From positions 1 to 64,000 of the forward strand of contig NZ_CANPWG010000067.1 in the NCBI RefSeq assembly GCF_947581915.1: a stretch of DNA of 64,000 bases. The letters run 5' to 3'. Both the position numbers and the translations under genes were made by a program. The notes below the pieces were generated by a model. That model was not told where the DNA came from and did not search any database. It worked only from the letters and a program-made list of their open reading frames with translations. The DNA is from Candidatus Palauibacter scopulicola. Lineage in GTDB: Bacteria > Gemmatimonadota > Gemmatimonadetes > Palauibacterales > Palauibacteraceae. Positions 30,202 through 39,169 of this stretch are shown piece by piece (position 1 is the stretch's first letter; each line of letters starts with the position of its first letter).

Positions 30202-31064
30202 GGGGACGCGTCCCGGTCGGTGACGAAGCGCACGACGCCCCACCTCTCGGGTATGTGCATGTCGATCTCACCCTGCGGCGACCACACCCAGTTGTCTTCG
30301 GGATGGTCGCTCCAGTCCGCGGGCTCCCGCAACTTCCGGTATCGCCCGTCCTCGACCCCGAGCGGCCACTGCACGCGCGAGAAGTTCACGCGCCAGACAT
30401 CGCCGGGGTGCGGGGCCGCGACCGCCGCCTCCGCGGGGGCGCCGGGCGGACGCAGCGCCGACCAGGGAATGGCGATCTCGACCGACCAGCCGGTGTCTTC
30501 GTCGGAGGGGTCGTTCAGCGTGCCGTCGAGGCGCACCGCGGTGCGCAGCCCCTCGATGTCCCAGGCGATGTCCGCGCTTCCCTTTCGGCGGTACGGTTTA
30601 TCGAGGAAGAGGTCGAACTCGGTCCCGAGCGCGTTGATCTCGAGTTCGTAGTAGGCGAGACCGTCGCCGTCCGGATCCAGGAAGACCTCGAAGTCGTGTT
30701 CCCGGTAGAGGATGGCGTCGCGCTCGGCCAGCGTGGCCCAGAGGTGCGGTTCCTCGAGTTCGGCACCCACGTAGAGGAAGCGTTCATCCCAGACGATCTT
30801 CGCGCGCGTCGCCAGGTGGGGTTCGGGCCAGCCCTCGCCCCGGATGTCGACGAAGGGCTCCGTCCACGGGACAGCCCGCCAGGCCGCGTCATCGAGCGCT
30901 CCGTCGATCGCAGGCGGTGAGACGGCGGCCAGCGCATGGTATTCATGCGGCGCGGCCGGCGCCTGGCCCGCCGAAGGCGCGGCCGCCGGGAGCCCCGCCG
31001 CGGCGAGCGCGAACAGGAGCGCTCGCGACGGGTGGGCGCGAAGCAGGCCGGCCGGGTTTGCCAC
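30198..31064 (-). CDS. Secreted CBM9-like (DOMON-type) carbohydrate-binding protein
   Basis: About 288 residues with a signal peptide (RALLFALAAAGLPAAAPSAGQA). After it comes the typical CBM9_2 start PPAIDGALDDAAWRAVPWTEPFVDIRG, then AKIVWDERFLYVGAELEEPHLWATL, a DHDFEVFLDPDGD-like calcium-site segment and WSVEIAIPWSALRPPG. Proteins of this kind bind sugars or haem; no catalytic domain is attached. GTG at 31064 is chosen because GGAG lies 9 bp upstream; GTG at 31070 is the alternative. It overlaps the glycosidase-like gene by 4 bp, suggesting a two-protein binding and cleavage unit. Confidence 0.8.
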   Translation of the reverse strand: MANPAGLLRAHPSRALLFALAAAGLPAAAPSAGQAPAAPHEYHALAAVSPPAIDGALDDAAWRAVPWTEPFVDIRGEGWPEPHLATRAKIVWDERFLYVGAELEEPHLWATLAERDAILYREHDFEVFLDPDGDGLAYYELEINALGTEFDLFLDKPYRRKGSADIAWDIEGLRTAVRLDGTLNDPSDEDTGWSVEIAIPWSALRPPGAPAEAAVAAPHPGDVWRVNFSRVQWPLGVEDGRYRKLREPADWSDHPEDNWVWSPQGEIDMHIPERWGVVRFVTDRDASP

Positions 31065-31070
31065 GGGCAC

Positions 31071-31556
31071 CTACTCCCCTACGGAGGGGAAGACCTGGAA
31101 GATCCCGCTCGCCGCCGGAGTGTCGACCGCGAGGTCCCCTTCCGCATCCAGCAGCCACACGTTCACGCGATACCAGCCCTGGAAGGAGAAGAACGGGAGC
31201 GTCACGGTCTCCCGCGTCGAGGCGCCGGGTTCGAGTTCGACCATGTGCTCGAGGATGTCGGCGCGGGTGGCTCCTCGGCCGCAGTGCAGCGTGGGGTTGT
31301 AGAACGCCTCGAACTCCACTTCGAGGTTGGTCACGCCCACGGGCTTGGTCGCGCACGAGTCCTTGAAGATTCGGGCGCCGGACACGTTGCGTGTGGTGAC
31401 GGTGATCGACTCCCTGGGTTCGTATTCGGACCGGTCCACGCAGACCTCGAGGCCATGCTGGGTCGCGCAGAGCGAGCCCACGGGGCCGGTGGCGTCCTCA
31501 CCGCACGACAGCGCGAAAAGGGCGACCGAAAGGGAGAGGAGCAACCCGCGCGACAA
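31071..31556 (-). CDS. Small lipoprotein, paralogue 1
   Basis: This 161-residue protein has a lipoprotein signal (SLSVALFALSC). A single beta-rich domain follows, with four conserved Cys (LCATQHGLEVCVDR, FKDSC, LHCGRG), a strand pair ESITVTTRNVSGARIFKD and ASTRETVTLPFFSFQGWYRVNVWLLD. The layout recalls BsuPI-like or other Ig-type domains, but I do not claim the family. No ATG or GTG fits; a TTG at 31556 with GGAG 7 bp upstream gives a product one residue longer than its neighbour. It is a tandem duplicate of the next gene upstream. Confidence 0.75.
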   Translation of the reverse strand: MSRGLLLSLSVALFALSCGEDATGPVGSLCATQHGLEVCVDRSEYEPRESITVTTRNVSGARIFKDSCATKPVGVTNLEVEFEAFYNPTLHCGRGATRADILEHMVELEPGASTRETVTLPFFSFQGWYRVNVWLLDAEGDLAVDTPAASGIFQVFPSVGE

Positions 31557-31588
31557 CTTCGGTCTCCGGAGGCTCAGGGGTTCCTGGT

Positions 31589-32071
31589 TCAGTTGTTCGC
31601 TCCCGGGAAGATGACGAACACGCCGCTCGTCGCCGGCGTGTCGAAAGCCAGCTCCCCATCCAGCGTCAGCAGCCATACGGTCACATGAAAGAAGTCCTGC
31701 GGGGAGTAACCCAACCGGAGGGTCTCCCGGGTCGATGCTCCAGGTTCGAGTCTCACCATGCGCTCCACGATTTCGGTTCGCGTGACCGTCGCACCGCAGC
31801 GCCGTCGCGGATTGTAGGCCGGCCTGAACTCGTCCTCGGAGTCCGGCGCGGGGACGGCGGTCGTACCGCAATCCTTGAAGATCGAACCGTTGGACACGTT
31901 GCGCGTGGTGATGACGATGGCCTCGCCGGACCGGTACTCGGGCCGGTCCACGCACACCTCGGTCCCATGCCGCGTGTCGCACAGGCTGCCCCGAGGGCCG
32001 GTCGCCCCACCGCCACACGACATGACGGACGCCATCGCCGCCGTCAGTACCGCCAGACCTCGAAGCTTCAT
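31589..32071 (-). CDS. Small lipoprotein, paralogue 2
   Basis: This 160-residue protein has a lipoprotein signal (LAVLTAAMASVMSC). The mature part mirrors the downstream neighbour: GSLCDTRHGTEVCVDRPEY, EAIVITTRNVSNGSIFKDC, ERMVRLEPGASTRETLRLGYS and SGVFVIFPG. Order, spacing and the four Cys are kept while about half the residues differ, so the duplication is not recent. GGGAG precedes ATG 32071. Function unknown; probably an envelope protein. The gap between the two genes is 32 bp. Confidence 0.82.
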   Translation of the reverse strand: MKLRGLAVLTAAMASVMSCGGGATGPRGSLCDTRHGTEVCVDRPEYRSGEAIVITTRNVSNGSIFKDCGTTAVPAPDSEDEFRPAYNPRRRCGATVTRTEIVERMVRLEPGASTRETLRLGYSPQDFFHVTVWLLTLDGELAFDTPATSGVFVIFPGANN

Positions 32072-32257
32072 GGATCTCCCGTGCTTCCGACGGCGCGAAA
32101 TCTAGTGTCGTGTCCCGGGAATCCGCGAGCTTTCGGCCGAGCTGTCGAGACGGGCGAAGTGTTGCCCGCCGGAGCGTCGCATCGGACTGTAGGGCGTTGC
32201 CGGAGAAAGCCCCGGGGGTCGCTTGGAGCTTCGCACACGTCACGCGGAGTGGAACGG

Positions 32258-34213
32258 ATGAAGGGAAGCCACAGGTGTTTCAGCCTGGTCCTGCTCGGCA
32301 TGGGGCTCGGCATGGGGCTCGGCGCCGGGCCTTCGGCGCTGGCCGCGCAGTCCGGTACGACGGACGGAGAATGGCGCTACTGGGCCGGGGACGCCGGGTC
32401 CACGCGCTACGCGCCGCTCGCCCAGATCGACGCCTCGAATGTCGCTGACCTGGAGATCGCGTGGCGCTGGCAGGCGCGCAACTTCGGTCGGACCCCCGAG
32501 GGCTACTACCGCGTGACCCCGCTGTACGCGAACGGGGTCCTCTATGCGACGGCGGGATTCCGGCGGGCGGCGGTGGCGATCGACCCGGAGACGGGCGAGA
32601 CGCTCTGGATGTATCGGCTCGACGAGGGCGAACGCGGCCGGAACGCCCCGCGCGGCAACTCCGGGCGCGGCGTCGGCTACTGGACGGATGGCGCCGAGGA
32701 ACGGGTGCTTCTCATCACCCCCGCCTATCACATGGTCTCGCTGGACGCGAAGACCGGCCTCCCCGACCCGGCCTTCGGCGAGGACGGAATCGTGGACCTC
32801 AAGCTCGGACTCGGGCGGGAAGTGGACCTGGTGAACGACCGCATCGGATCGAGTTCTCCCCCGGTCGTCGTCGGAGACGTGATCGTCGTCGGCGCCGCGC
32901 TCCCGCAGGGGGGACGTCCTCCGACCAAGGAGATGCCGCCGGGCCACGTGCGGGGCTTCGACGCGCGGACGGGCGAGCAACTGTGGACCTTCCACACCAT
33001 CCCCCAGCCGGGCGATCCCGGCCACGAGACGTGGGAAGAGGGATCCTGGGACTACACGGGGAACGCGGCGGTGTGGACGCCGTTCACGGCGGACCTCGAC
33101 CTGGGCTACGTCTATCTGCCGGTGGAGGCGGGGACGGGCGACTACTACGGGGGCCACCGCCCCGGCGACAACCTCTACTCCCAGAGCCTCGTGTGCGTGG
33201 ACGCGAGCACGGGCGAAGTCGTGTGGTACTTCCAGACCGTGCACCACGGGATCTGGGACTTCGATCCGCCGGCGGCGCCGGTCCTCATGGACATCACGGT
33301 GGATGGGCGGGAGATCCCGGCCGTCGCGCAGGTGACGAAGCAGGCCTTCACGTACGTATTCGACCGCGTGACGGGCGAGCCCGTGTGGCCGATCGAGGAA
33401 CGGCCCGTGCCGGCCGGCGACGTGCCGGGGGAATGGTACGCACCCACGCAGCCCTTTCCGACGCTCCCCGTACCGTTCGACATGCAGGGCGCGACCGAGG
33501 ACGACCTGATCGACCTCACGCCGGAACTGAAGGCGGCGGCGCTCGAGATCGCGAAGAACCTCACGCTCGGCGAGTTGTTCACGCCGCCGACCGTGCTCGT
33601 CGAGGGCGGGAACCAGGGGACCCTCATCACGCCCGGCAGCCTGGGCGGGGCGAACTGGCCGGGCGCGGCGTACGACCCGGAGACGCAGCGGCTCTTCGTG
33701 GGGTCCGCGACGCGCGGCACGGTGATCGGGCTCGTGAATGATCCCGAATCGTCGAACATGCGCTACATCGCCGGACGGCCCCGCGGCGTCGGCGGCCCGC
33801 AGGGACTGCCGATCCTGAAGCCGCCGTGGGGACGGATCTCGGCGCTCGACATGAATACGGGACAAATGGTGTGGCAGGTCGCGAACGACCACACGCCGTC
33901 GTTCGTGGAGGAGCACCCGGCGCTGGAAGGCGTCGACGTCCCGCGCACCGGGCGGCCCAGCCGGGCGGGACTCCTCGCCACGCGCACGCTGCTCTTCGCG
34001 GGAACGGGCGGGGGGACGATGTCGGCGGACCTCACCGGCCTCCTGCGCGCGCACGACAAGGAGACGGGCGAGATCCTGGCCGAGATCGAACTGCCGTCGC
34101 ACCAGACCGGCGTCCCGATGACGTACATGCACGATGGTCGTCAGTACATCGTCGCGGCGATCGCGGGGCGCGGCGTGCCGGCGGAGCTCGTCGCCCTGCG
34201 ACTCCCGGGCTAG
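32258..34213 (+). CDS. PQQ-dependent (quinoprotein) dehydrogenase
   Basis: This 651-residue protein has a signal peptide and an eight-bladed propeller with tryptophan-docking repeats typical of quinoprotein alcohol/glucose dehydrogenases: DPETGETLWMYRLDEG, DARTGEQLWTFHTI, DASTGEVVWYFQTVHHGIWDFD, DRVTGEPVWPIEERP and DMNTGQMVWQVAND. No cytochrome c motif (CxxCH) or membrane domain is attached, so electrons would pass to a separate carrier. Oxidises an alcohol or sugar in the periplasm; substrate not predictable. A 12-bp duplication in the signal peptide region gives MGLGMGLG. It lies 40 bp before the GcvT-like gene and may head that operon. Confidence 0.9.
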   Translation: MKGSHRCFSLVLLGMGLGMGLGAGPSALAAQSGTTDGEWRYWAGDAGSTRYAPLAQIDASNVADLEIAWRWQARNFGRTPEGYYRVTPLYANGVLYATAGFRRAAVAIDPETGETLWMYRLDEGERGRNAPRGNSGRGVGYWTDGAEERVLLITPAYHMVSLDAKTGLPDPAFGEDGIVDLKLGLGREVDLVNDRIGSSSPPVVVGDVIVVGAALPQGGRPPTKEMPPGHVRGFDARTGEQLWTFHTIPQPGDPGHETWEEGSWDYTGNAAVWTPFTADLDLGYVYLPVEAGTGDYYGGHRPGDNLYSQSLVCVDASTGEVVWYFQTVHHGIWDFDPPAAPVLMDITVDGREIPAVAQVTKQAFTYVFDRVTGEPVWPIEERPVPAGDVPGEWYAPTQPFPTLPVPFDMQGATEDDLIDLTPELKAAALEIAKNLTLGELFTPPTVLVEGGNQGTLITPGSLGGANWPGAAYDPETQRLFVGSATRGTVIGLVNDPESSNMRYIAGRPRGVGGPQGLPILKPPWGRISALDMNTGQMVWQVANDHTPSFVEEHPALEGVDVPRTGRPSRAGLLATRTLLFAGTGGGTMSADLTGLLRAHDKETGEILAEIELPSHQTGVPMTYMHDGRQYIVAAIAGRGVPAELVALRLPG

Positions 34214-34253
34214 CCAGCCGATCCCGCGGCCGGCCACCCGCGTCAACACCACG

Positions 34254-35462
34254 GTGCCAGCGCCTTCCGTCGTCCGGGGCACGCCCTTTCACGAGCGGAC
34301 CGGCCCGCTCTGCCAGGCCGGCAACTGGCGGCGCTGGGCCGGGCATCTCTCGGCGGGCTCTTACGAGCCGACCCACGAGCACGAGTACCAGGCCATCCGC
34401 TCGGCGTGCGCGCTCATCGATGTCTCGCCGCTCTACAAGTACCGGCTCTCTGGCCCTGGCGCGGCGGCGCTCGCGAACCGGGTCGTCACGCGGGATGTCG
34501 ACCGGCAGGACGTGGGGCAGGTGTACTACACGCCGTGGTGCGACGCGGCGGGGAAGGTGCGGGACGACGGTACCCTGCACCGGCTCGGCGCGTCCGACTT
34601 TCGCCTCACGTCGGCCGAACCGACGCTGAAGTGGCTGCACGAGAACGCCCGCGGACTCGACGTGACCATCGAGGAGGAGACGGAGCGGGTGGCCGCGCTC
34701 GCCCTCCAGGGGCCCCGTTCGCGCGATCTGCTCAAGCGGATCACCGACGGCGACGTGGCGGGACTCGGCTATTTCCGGGTGGTGCCGGCGCGGATCGCGG
34801 GGGTCGCCGCGGACATCTCGCGCACGGGGTACACCGGCGACCTCGGGTATGAGATCTGGGTCGGCGCCGCGGACGCGATTCCGCTGTGGGACGCGCTCAC
34901 GGCGGCGGGTGAGCCGTTCGGCCTCGCCCCGGCGGGCATGCTCGCCCTGGACATGGCGCGCCTCGAGGCCGGCCTGCTCCTCGTCGACGTCGACTTCGTC
35001 CCGGCCCACCGTACGGTCATCGAGGACCAGAAGTCGTCTCCGTACGAACTCGGCCTGGGCTGGACCGTGTCGCTCGAGGCGTCGAACTTCGTGGGCCGGG
35101 CGGCGCTCCGCGCCGAACGGGCCCGCCCGCCCGCCTGGCGCTTCCGGGGCATCGCCCTCGACTGGGAGTCGCTCGAGGCGGCGTACGCGGCGGTCGGCCT
35201 CCCGCCGCAACTGCCGGGCACGACGCTGCGCGACAGCGTGCCGCTGTACGCCGGCGGACGGCAGGTGGGATACGCCACGAGCCGCGGCTGGTCGCCGACC
35301 CTCAAGACCTACCTGGGACTGGCCCACCTCGAAGCGGAGTCCGCGGCCGTCGGCACCGAACTCGAAATCGAGGTGACGGTCGAGCACAGGCGGCGCCGGG
35401 CCCGGGCCACGGTGGCGAAGACGCCGTTCTTCGACCCGGACAGGAAGCGGGCGACCCCGTGA
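34254..35462 (+). CDS. GcvT-like aminomethyltransferase family protein
   Basis: This 402-residue protein belongs to the glycine-cleavage T-protein/YgfZ fold. Visible marks are ACALIDVSPLYKYRLSGPGA (N-terminal), AGKVRDDGTLHRL where T-proteins have GGxxDD, the folate-site segment GYTGDLGYEIW, ALDMARLEAGL and the C-terminal LGLGWTVSLEASNFVGRAAL with the late beta-barrel domain. These proteins move one-carbon units to or from tetrahydrofolate. No other glycine-cleavage genes are here. The GTG at 34254 is the only start after the PQQ gene and has no clear Shine-Dalgarno. It overlaps the first flavoprotein by 4 bp, so a folate-coupled oxidative demethylation is a reasonable hypothesis. Confidence 0.88.
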   Translation: MPAPSVVRGTPFHERTGPLCQAGNWRRWAGHLSAGSYEPTHEHEYQAIRSACALIDVSPLYKYRLSGPGAAALANRVVTRDVDRQDVGQVYYTPWCDAAGKVRDDGTLHRLGASDFRLTSAEPTLKWLHENARGLDVTIEEETERVAALALQGPRSRDLLKRITDGDVAGLGYFRVVPARIAGVAADISRTGYTGDLGYEIWVGAADAIPLWDALTAAGEPFGLAPAGMLALDMARLEAGLLLVDVDFVPAHRTVIEDQKSSPYELGLGWTVSLEASNFVGRAALRAERARPPAWRFRGIALDWESLEAAYAAVGLPPQLPGTTLRDSVPLYAGGRQVGYATSRGWSPTLKTYLGLAHLEAESAAVGTELEIEVTVEHRRRRARATVAKTPFFDPDRKRATP

Positions 35463-37066
35463 GCGGGACGAACGCGTACGACGCGATCATCGTCGGGGGC
35501 GGGCACAACGGCCTCATCAACGCCGCCTACCTCGCCCGGGCGGGCCTTCGCGTGGTCGTGCTCGAGCGCCGGCACCTGGTGGGTGGCGCCGCGGTCACGG
35601 AGGAGATCTTTCCCGGCTTCAAGTATTCCGTCGCCTCCTACGTGGTGAGCCTGCTGAGACCCGAGATCATCCGCGACCTGCAACTCGCGCGGCACGGACT
35701 GGAGATCCTTCCCCTCGAGAGCACGGTCACGCCGCTCCCGAACGGCGACTACCTCGGGCGCTGGGCGGACCACGATCAGACGCGGCGCGACCTCTATCGC
35801 CATTCCCCGAAGGACGCCGAGGCGTACGACGATTTCGCGACGCTCATGTACCGGCTCGCGTGGGCGGTGAAACCCCTCCTCGGCATCGTGCCGCCCGACC
35901 CGCTCTCTCCCGGGCTGCGGGACCTGAAGACGCTGGTCATGCTGGGGCGGCACGCGCGCGGCCTCGACGAGCAGCAGTTCCACGCGCTCTTCAAGCTGGG
36001 GACGATGAGCGCGGCCGACTATCTCGACGAGTGGTTCGAGTCGGATCCGCTCAAGGCGACGATGTCGGCGAGCGGAATCATCGGGACCTTCCTCGGCCCC
36101 CGGTCTCCGGGGACGGCGTACGTCCTTCTCCATCACTACATGGGCGAGATCGACGGCGTGTTCCGGGCGTGGGGATTCGCGCGGGGCGGGAACGGGATGG
36201 TCAGCGAGTCCATCGCGTCGGCGGCCAGGTCCCACGGGGCGGAGATCCGGACGGGGGCCACGGTGGAGCGGGTACTCACAAGGAACGGGCGGGCGACGGG
36301 CGTCGTCCTCGAGGGCGGCGAGGAGCTCACGGCGAAGACGGTCGTGTCGGGGGTCGATCCGAAGCGCACCTTCCTCGGCCTGCTCGACCCTGAGGAGCTG
36401 CCGGACGATCTCGTGGAGGCGATCCGGCGCTTCCGGATCCGCGGATCCTCCGGCAAGGTCAACCTGTCGCTCTCGGAGGCGCCGGAGTTCTCCTGCCTGC
36501 CGGGCGGGGGGCCGCACCTGCGGGGCGCCTTCTCCATCAGTCCGGGCATGGACTACCTGGAGCGCGCCTACGACGACGCGAAGTACGGAGGATTCTCGCG
36601 GCAGCCGTACATGGACATCGTGATTCCATCCATGATCGACCCGGGGATGGCGCCGCCGGGACGGCACGTGATGTCGATCTTCGTCCAGTATGCCGCCTTC
36701 GACATCGAGGGCGGCTGGGACGACGCGAAACGGGAGGCGTTCGGAGACGCGGTGGTCGACACGCTCTCGGAGTACGTGCCGAACCTCAAGGACTCCATCC
36801 TCCACCGGCAGGTGCTCACCCCGCTGGACATGCAGGAGCAGTTGGGGCTCACGGAGGGCAACATCTTCCACGGCGAGCTGACGCCGCAGCAACTCTTCTT
36901 CTTCCGTCCCTCGCCCGCGTGGGCCGACTACCGGACGCCGGTGCGCGGGTTCTACCAGTGCGGCTCCGGGACGCATCCGGGGGGAGGCGTGTGCGGGGCG
37001 TCGGGGCGGCTCGCCGCGCTCGAGATCCTCCGGGACCTGCGGCGGCGGCCGCGGGGGGGGCCGTGA
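35459..37066 (+). CDS. PYROXD2/phytoene-desaturase-like FAD oxidoreductase, paralogue 1
   Basis: This 535-residue flavoprotein has a Rossmann FAD motif YDAIIVGGGHNGLINAAYLARAG, then GGAAVTEEIFPGFKYS. The second FAD-contact region at the C-terminus is GFYQCGSGTHPGGGVCGASGRLAAL. Middle marks are DEWFESDPLKATMSASGI and YLERAYDDAKYGG. These define the COG1233/PYROXD2 group rather than carotenoid desaturases. Substrate is unknown. GTG at 35459 overlaps the GcvT-like stop (GTGA) and the gene ends overlapping its paralogue the same way. Confidence 0.9.
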   Translation: MSGTNAYDAIIVGGGHNGLINAAYLARAGLRVVVLERRHLVGGAAVTEEIFPGFKYSVASYVVSLLRPEIIRDLQLARHGLEILPLESTVTPLPNGDYLGRWADHDQTRRDLYRHSPKDAEAYDDFATLMYRLAWAVKPLLGIVPPDPLSPGLRDLKTLVMLGRHARGLDEQQFHALFKLGTMSAADYLDEWFESDPLKATMSASGIIGTFLGPRSPGTAYVLLHHYMGEIDGVFRAWGFARGGNGMVSESIASAARSHGAEIRTGATVERVLTRNGRATGVVLEGGEELTAKTVVSGVDPKRTFLGLLDPEELPDDLVEAIRRFRIRGSSGKVNLSLSEAPEFSCLPGGGPHLRGAFSISPGMDYLERAYDDAKYGGFSRQPYMDIVIPSMIDPGMAPPGRHVMSIFVQYAAFDIEGGWDDAKREAFGDAVVDTLSEYVPNLKDSILHRQVLTPLDMQEQLGLTEGNIFHGELTPQQLFFFRPSPAWADYRTPVRGFYQCGSGTHPGGGVCGASGRLAALEILRDLRRRPRGGP

Positions 37067-38649
37067 GCGCCGTCGACGCGGTCGTCATCGGGGCGGGCCA
37101 CAACGGTCTCGTCGCGGCCGCGTACCTGGCGCGGGCCGGGCTCCAGGTGATCGTCGTCGAGCGGGGCGAGGTCGCGGGGGGATGCGCCACCACGGAGGAG
37201 TTGTGGCCCGGGGTTCGCGTGGACACCAGCGCGCACAGCCTGACCGGGATCGATCCGCGCGTCATGAAGGAGCTGGATCTCGCGGGCGCGGGCCTCGAGT
37301 TCCTGTCCCCCGACCCGTGCGTCGTGTCGCCGCAGCCGGACGGGGGAGCGCTCGTCCTGGAGAGGGATCCGGCCCGGACGGCGGACCTGATCCGGCCCTT
37401 CTCCGCGCGGGACGCCGCCCGCTGGCCGGAGTTCGTGGCCGCGATGTCGCGGGCGAGCCGGGCCCTCGCCGTCTTGTACAGCGCGCTGCCGCCGCGGATC
37501 GCGGGCGCGGACCGTGGCGACCTGTGGGAACTCGTTCGCCTCGGCGCGAAGCTGAACCGCCTCGGACGGCGGGACGCCCTCGAGCTGATGCGGCTCATCC
37601 CGATGACGGTGGAGGAACTGCTCTACGAGTGGTTCGAGAGCGAGGCGCTCAAGGGTGTGCTCGCGGCGGACGGCGTGCGGGGGATCTGTCAGGGGCCGCT
37701 GGCCTCGGGCACCGGCTACATGTTCCTCCACCACATGGTGGGCGCGGGCGGCGTTGTGCGGCGAAGGCGCCAGGTGCGCGGCGGGATGGGCGCGCTCGGC
37801 GCCGCTCTTCAGCGCGTCGCCGTGGCGGCGGGGGCGGAGGTCCGCCTCGGCCACGAGGTGGCCTCGATCCGCGTCGAGGACGGGCGCGCGACGGGCATCA
37901 CGCTCGCCGGGGGCGGCGAGATCGCGGCGTCCCGCGTCGTCTCGTCCGCGGATCCCGGCCGCACGCTGCTCGGCCTCGTCGACCCCGGCGAACTGGCCCC
38001 CGAGTTCGTCCGCGCGCTCGACAACATCAAGTACCGGGGCGTCGTCGCGAAGGTGCACCTCGCGCTGGGCGAGCCCCCGCGCCTGCGGGCCGGGGATGAC
38101 GCGGCCCAAGCCGCCGTGCTTGCCGGCGCCGCGATCACGGTCGCCCCGAGCATCCACTACATCGAGCGCGCGTACGACGACGCGAAGTACGGCCGTCCGT
38201 CCGCGCGGCCGGTCCTGGACGCCGTCCTCACGACCGCGCTCGATCCGTCGCTCGCGCCGGAAGGGCGTCACCTCCTGTCCGTAGCGGCCCAGTACGCGCC
38301 CTTCCGACTGGCCGACGGATCATGGAACGACGAGCGCCGCGACGCGCTGGGGGACGCGGTCGTCGCGACGCTGGCCGAGCACATCCCCAACCTCGAAGCG
38401 GCGATCCTGCACCGGCATGTGCTAACGCCAGCCGACCTCGCCGACCGGTTCGCGTTGCCGGAGGGGAACATCCACCATGGCGAGATGACGCTCGACCAGG
38501 TCTTCTTCGGGCGCCCCGTCGCCGGCTGGGCCCGATACCGGACCCCGGTCGACGGACTCTACCTGTGCGGCGCCGGCACCCACCCCGGCGGCGGCCTCAA
38601 CGGCCGCCCCGGCGCCCTCGCCGCCACCCGCATCCTCCGCGACGGCTAG
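37063..38649 (+). CDS. PYROXD2/phytoene-desaturase-like FAD oxidoreductase, paralogue 2
   Basis: This 528-residue flavoprotein matches its upstream neighbour along its length: DAVVIGAGHNGLVAAAYLARAG, GGCATTEELWPG, YEWFESEALKGVLAADGV, YIERAYDDAKYG and LYLCGAGTHPGGGLNGRPGALAA. The pair arose by tandem duplication and has clearly diverged. Tandem retention suggests a heterodimer or two sequential oxidations. GTG at 37063 overlaps the previous stop (GTGA). No terminator hairpin is obvious after the stop. Confidence 0.9.
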   Translation: MSAVDAVVIGAGHNGLVAAAYLARAGLQVIVVERGEVAGGCATTEELWPGVRVDTSAHSLTGIDPRVMKELDLAGAGLEFLSPDPCVVSPQPDGGALVLERDPARTADLIRPFSARDAARWPEFVAAMSRASRALAVLYSALPPRIAGADRGDLWELVRLGAKLNRLGRRDALELMRLIPMTVEELLYEWFESEALKGVLAADGVRGICQGPLASGTGYMFLHHMVGAGGVVRRRRQVRGGMGALGAALQRVAVAAGAEVRLGHEVASIRVEDGRATGITLAGGGEIAASRVVSSADPGRTLLGLVDPGELAPEFVRALDNIKYRGVVAKVHLALGEPPRLRAGDDAAQAAVLAGAAITVAPSIHYIERAYDDAKYGRPSARPVLDAVLTTALDPSLAPEGRHLLSVAAQYAPFRLADGSWNDERRDALGDAVVATLAEHIPNLEAAILHRHVLTPADLADRFALPEGNIHHGEMTLDQVFFGRPVAGWARYRTPVDGLYLCGAGTHPGGGLNGRPGALAATRILRDG

Positions 38650-38744
38650 CCCAACGCCCGAACCGGCTACGCCGTTCCGACGAGACCCCACTGAGGGCGG
38701 CATGACGGCAGCCTGAGGGTCGCCGACGCACCCGGTATCTACAG

Positions 38745-39167
38745 CTAGTCCAGGTCGACGCCCCGGCTGACGCGGAAGACGTGGCCGTCGGGGTGGCGGA
38801 CGTGCATTTCGCGCACGCCCCACGGCATGTTCGTGGGGGGCCATGTGACGTCGAGTCGCTGTTCGACGCACCGCGCATGCACGGCGTCGACGTCGTCCAC
38901 CCAGATCGACATCCAGACGCCCTTGTCGGCGCCGTCATCGCCCCCCGGGCCGAACGTCCTCTCTACCTCGCTGCGGCCCCGGCCGCCCTGCGCGTTCTGA
39001 CACAGGAAGATCTGGCAGTCGCCGGAGACGACGCCGCCGAAGTCCGGCGGATCGCCCCATTCCCAGCTCTTGCTCCAGCCCCAGCGCTCGAACCAGGCGA
39101 AACTCTCCTGCAGGTCCGAGACGTTCAGGATCGGCGTCAGCCCCTTCGCGAATCCGTCGGCGTTCAC
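38745..39167 (-). CDS. VOC-family (glyoxalase/bleomycin-resistance-like) protein
   Basis: This 140-residue protein has one vicinal-oxygen-chelate module pair: LTPILNVSDLQESFAWFERWGWSKSWEWG, then GDCQIFLCQN, and a second half VWMSIWVDDVDAVHARCVEQ ending VREMHVRHPDGHVFRVSRG. The late HPDGHVFR strand carries the usual metal-site position. Role unknown; members are isomerases, dioxygenases or drug-binding proteins. The GTG at 39167 lies 2 bp after the malate dehydrogenase stop, so it is translated from the mdh message. Confidence 0.85.
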   Translation of the reverse strand: MNADGFAKGLTPILNVSDLQESFAWFERWGWSKSWEWGDPPDFGGVVSGDCQIFLCQNAQGGRGRSEVERTFGPGGDDGADKGVWMSIWVDDVDAVHARCVEQRLDVTWPPTNMPWGVREMHVRHPDGHVFRVSRGVDLD

Positions 39168-39169
39168 GG

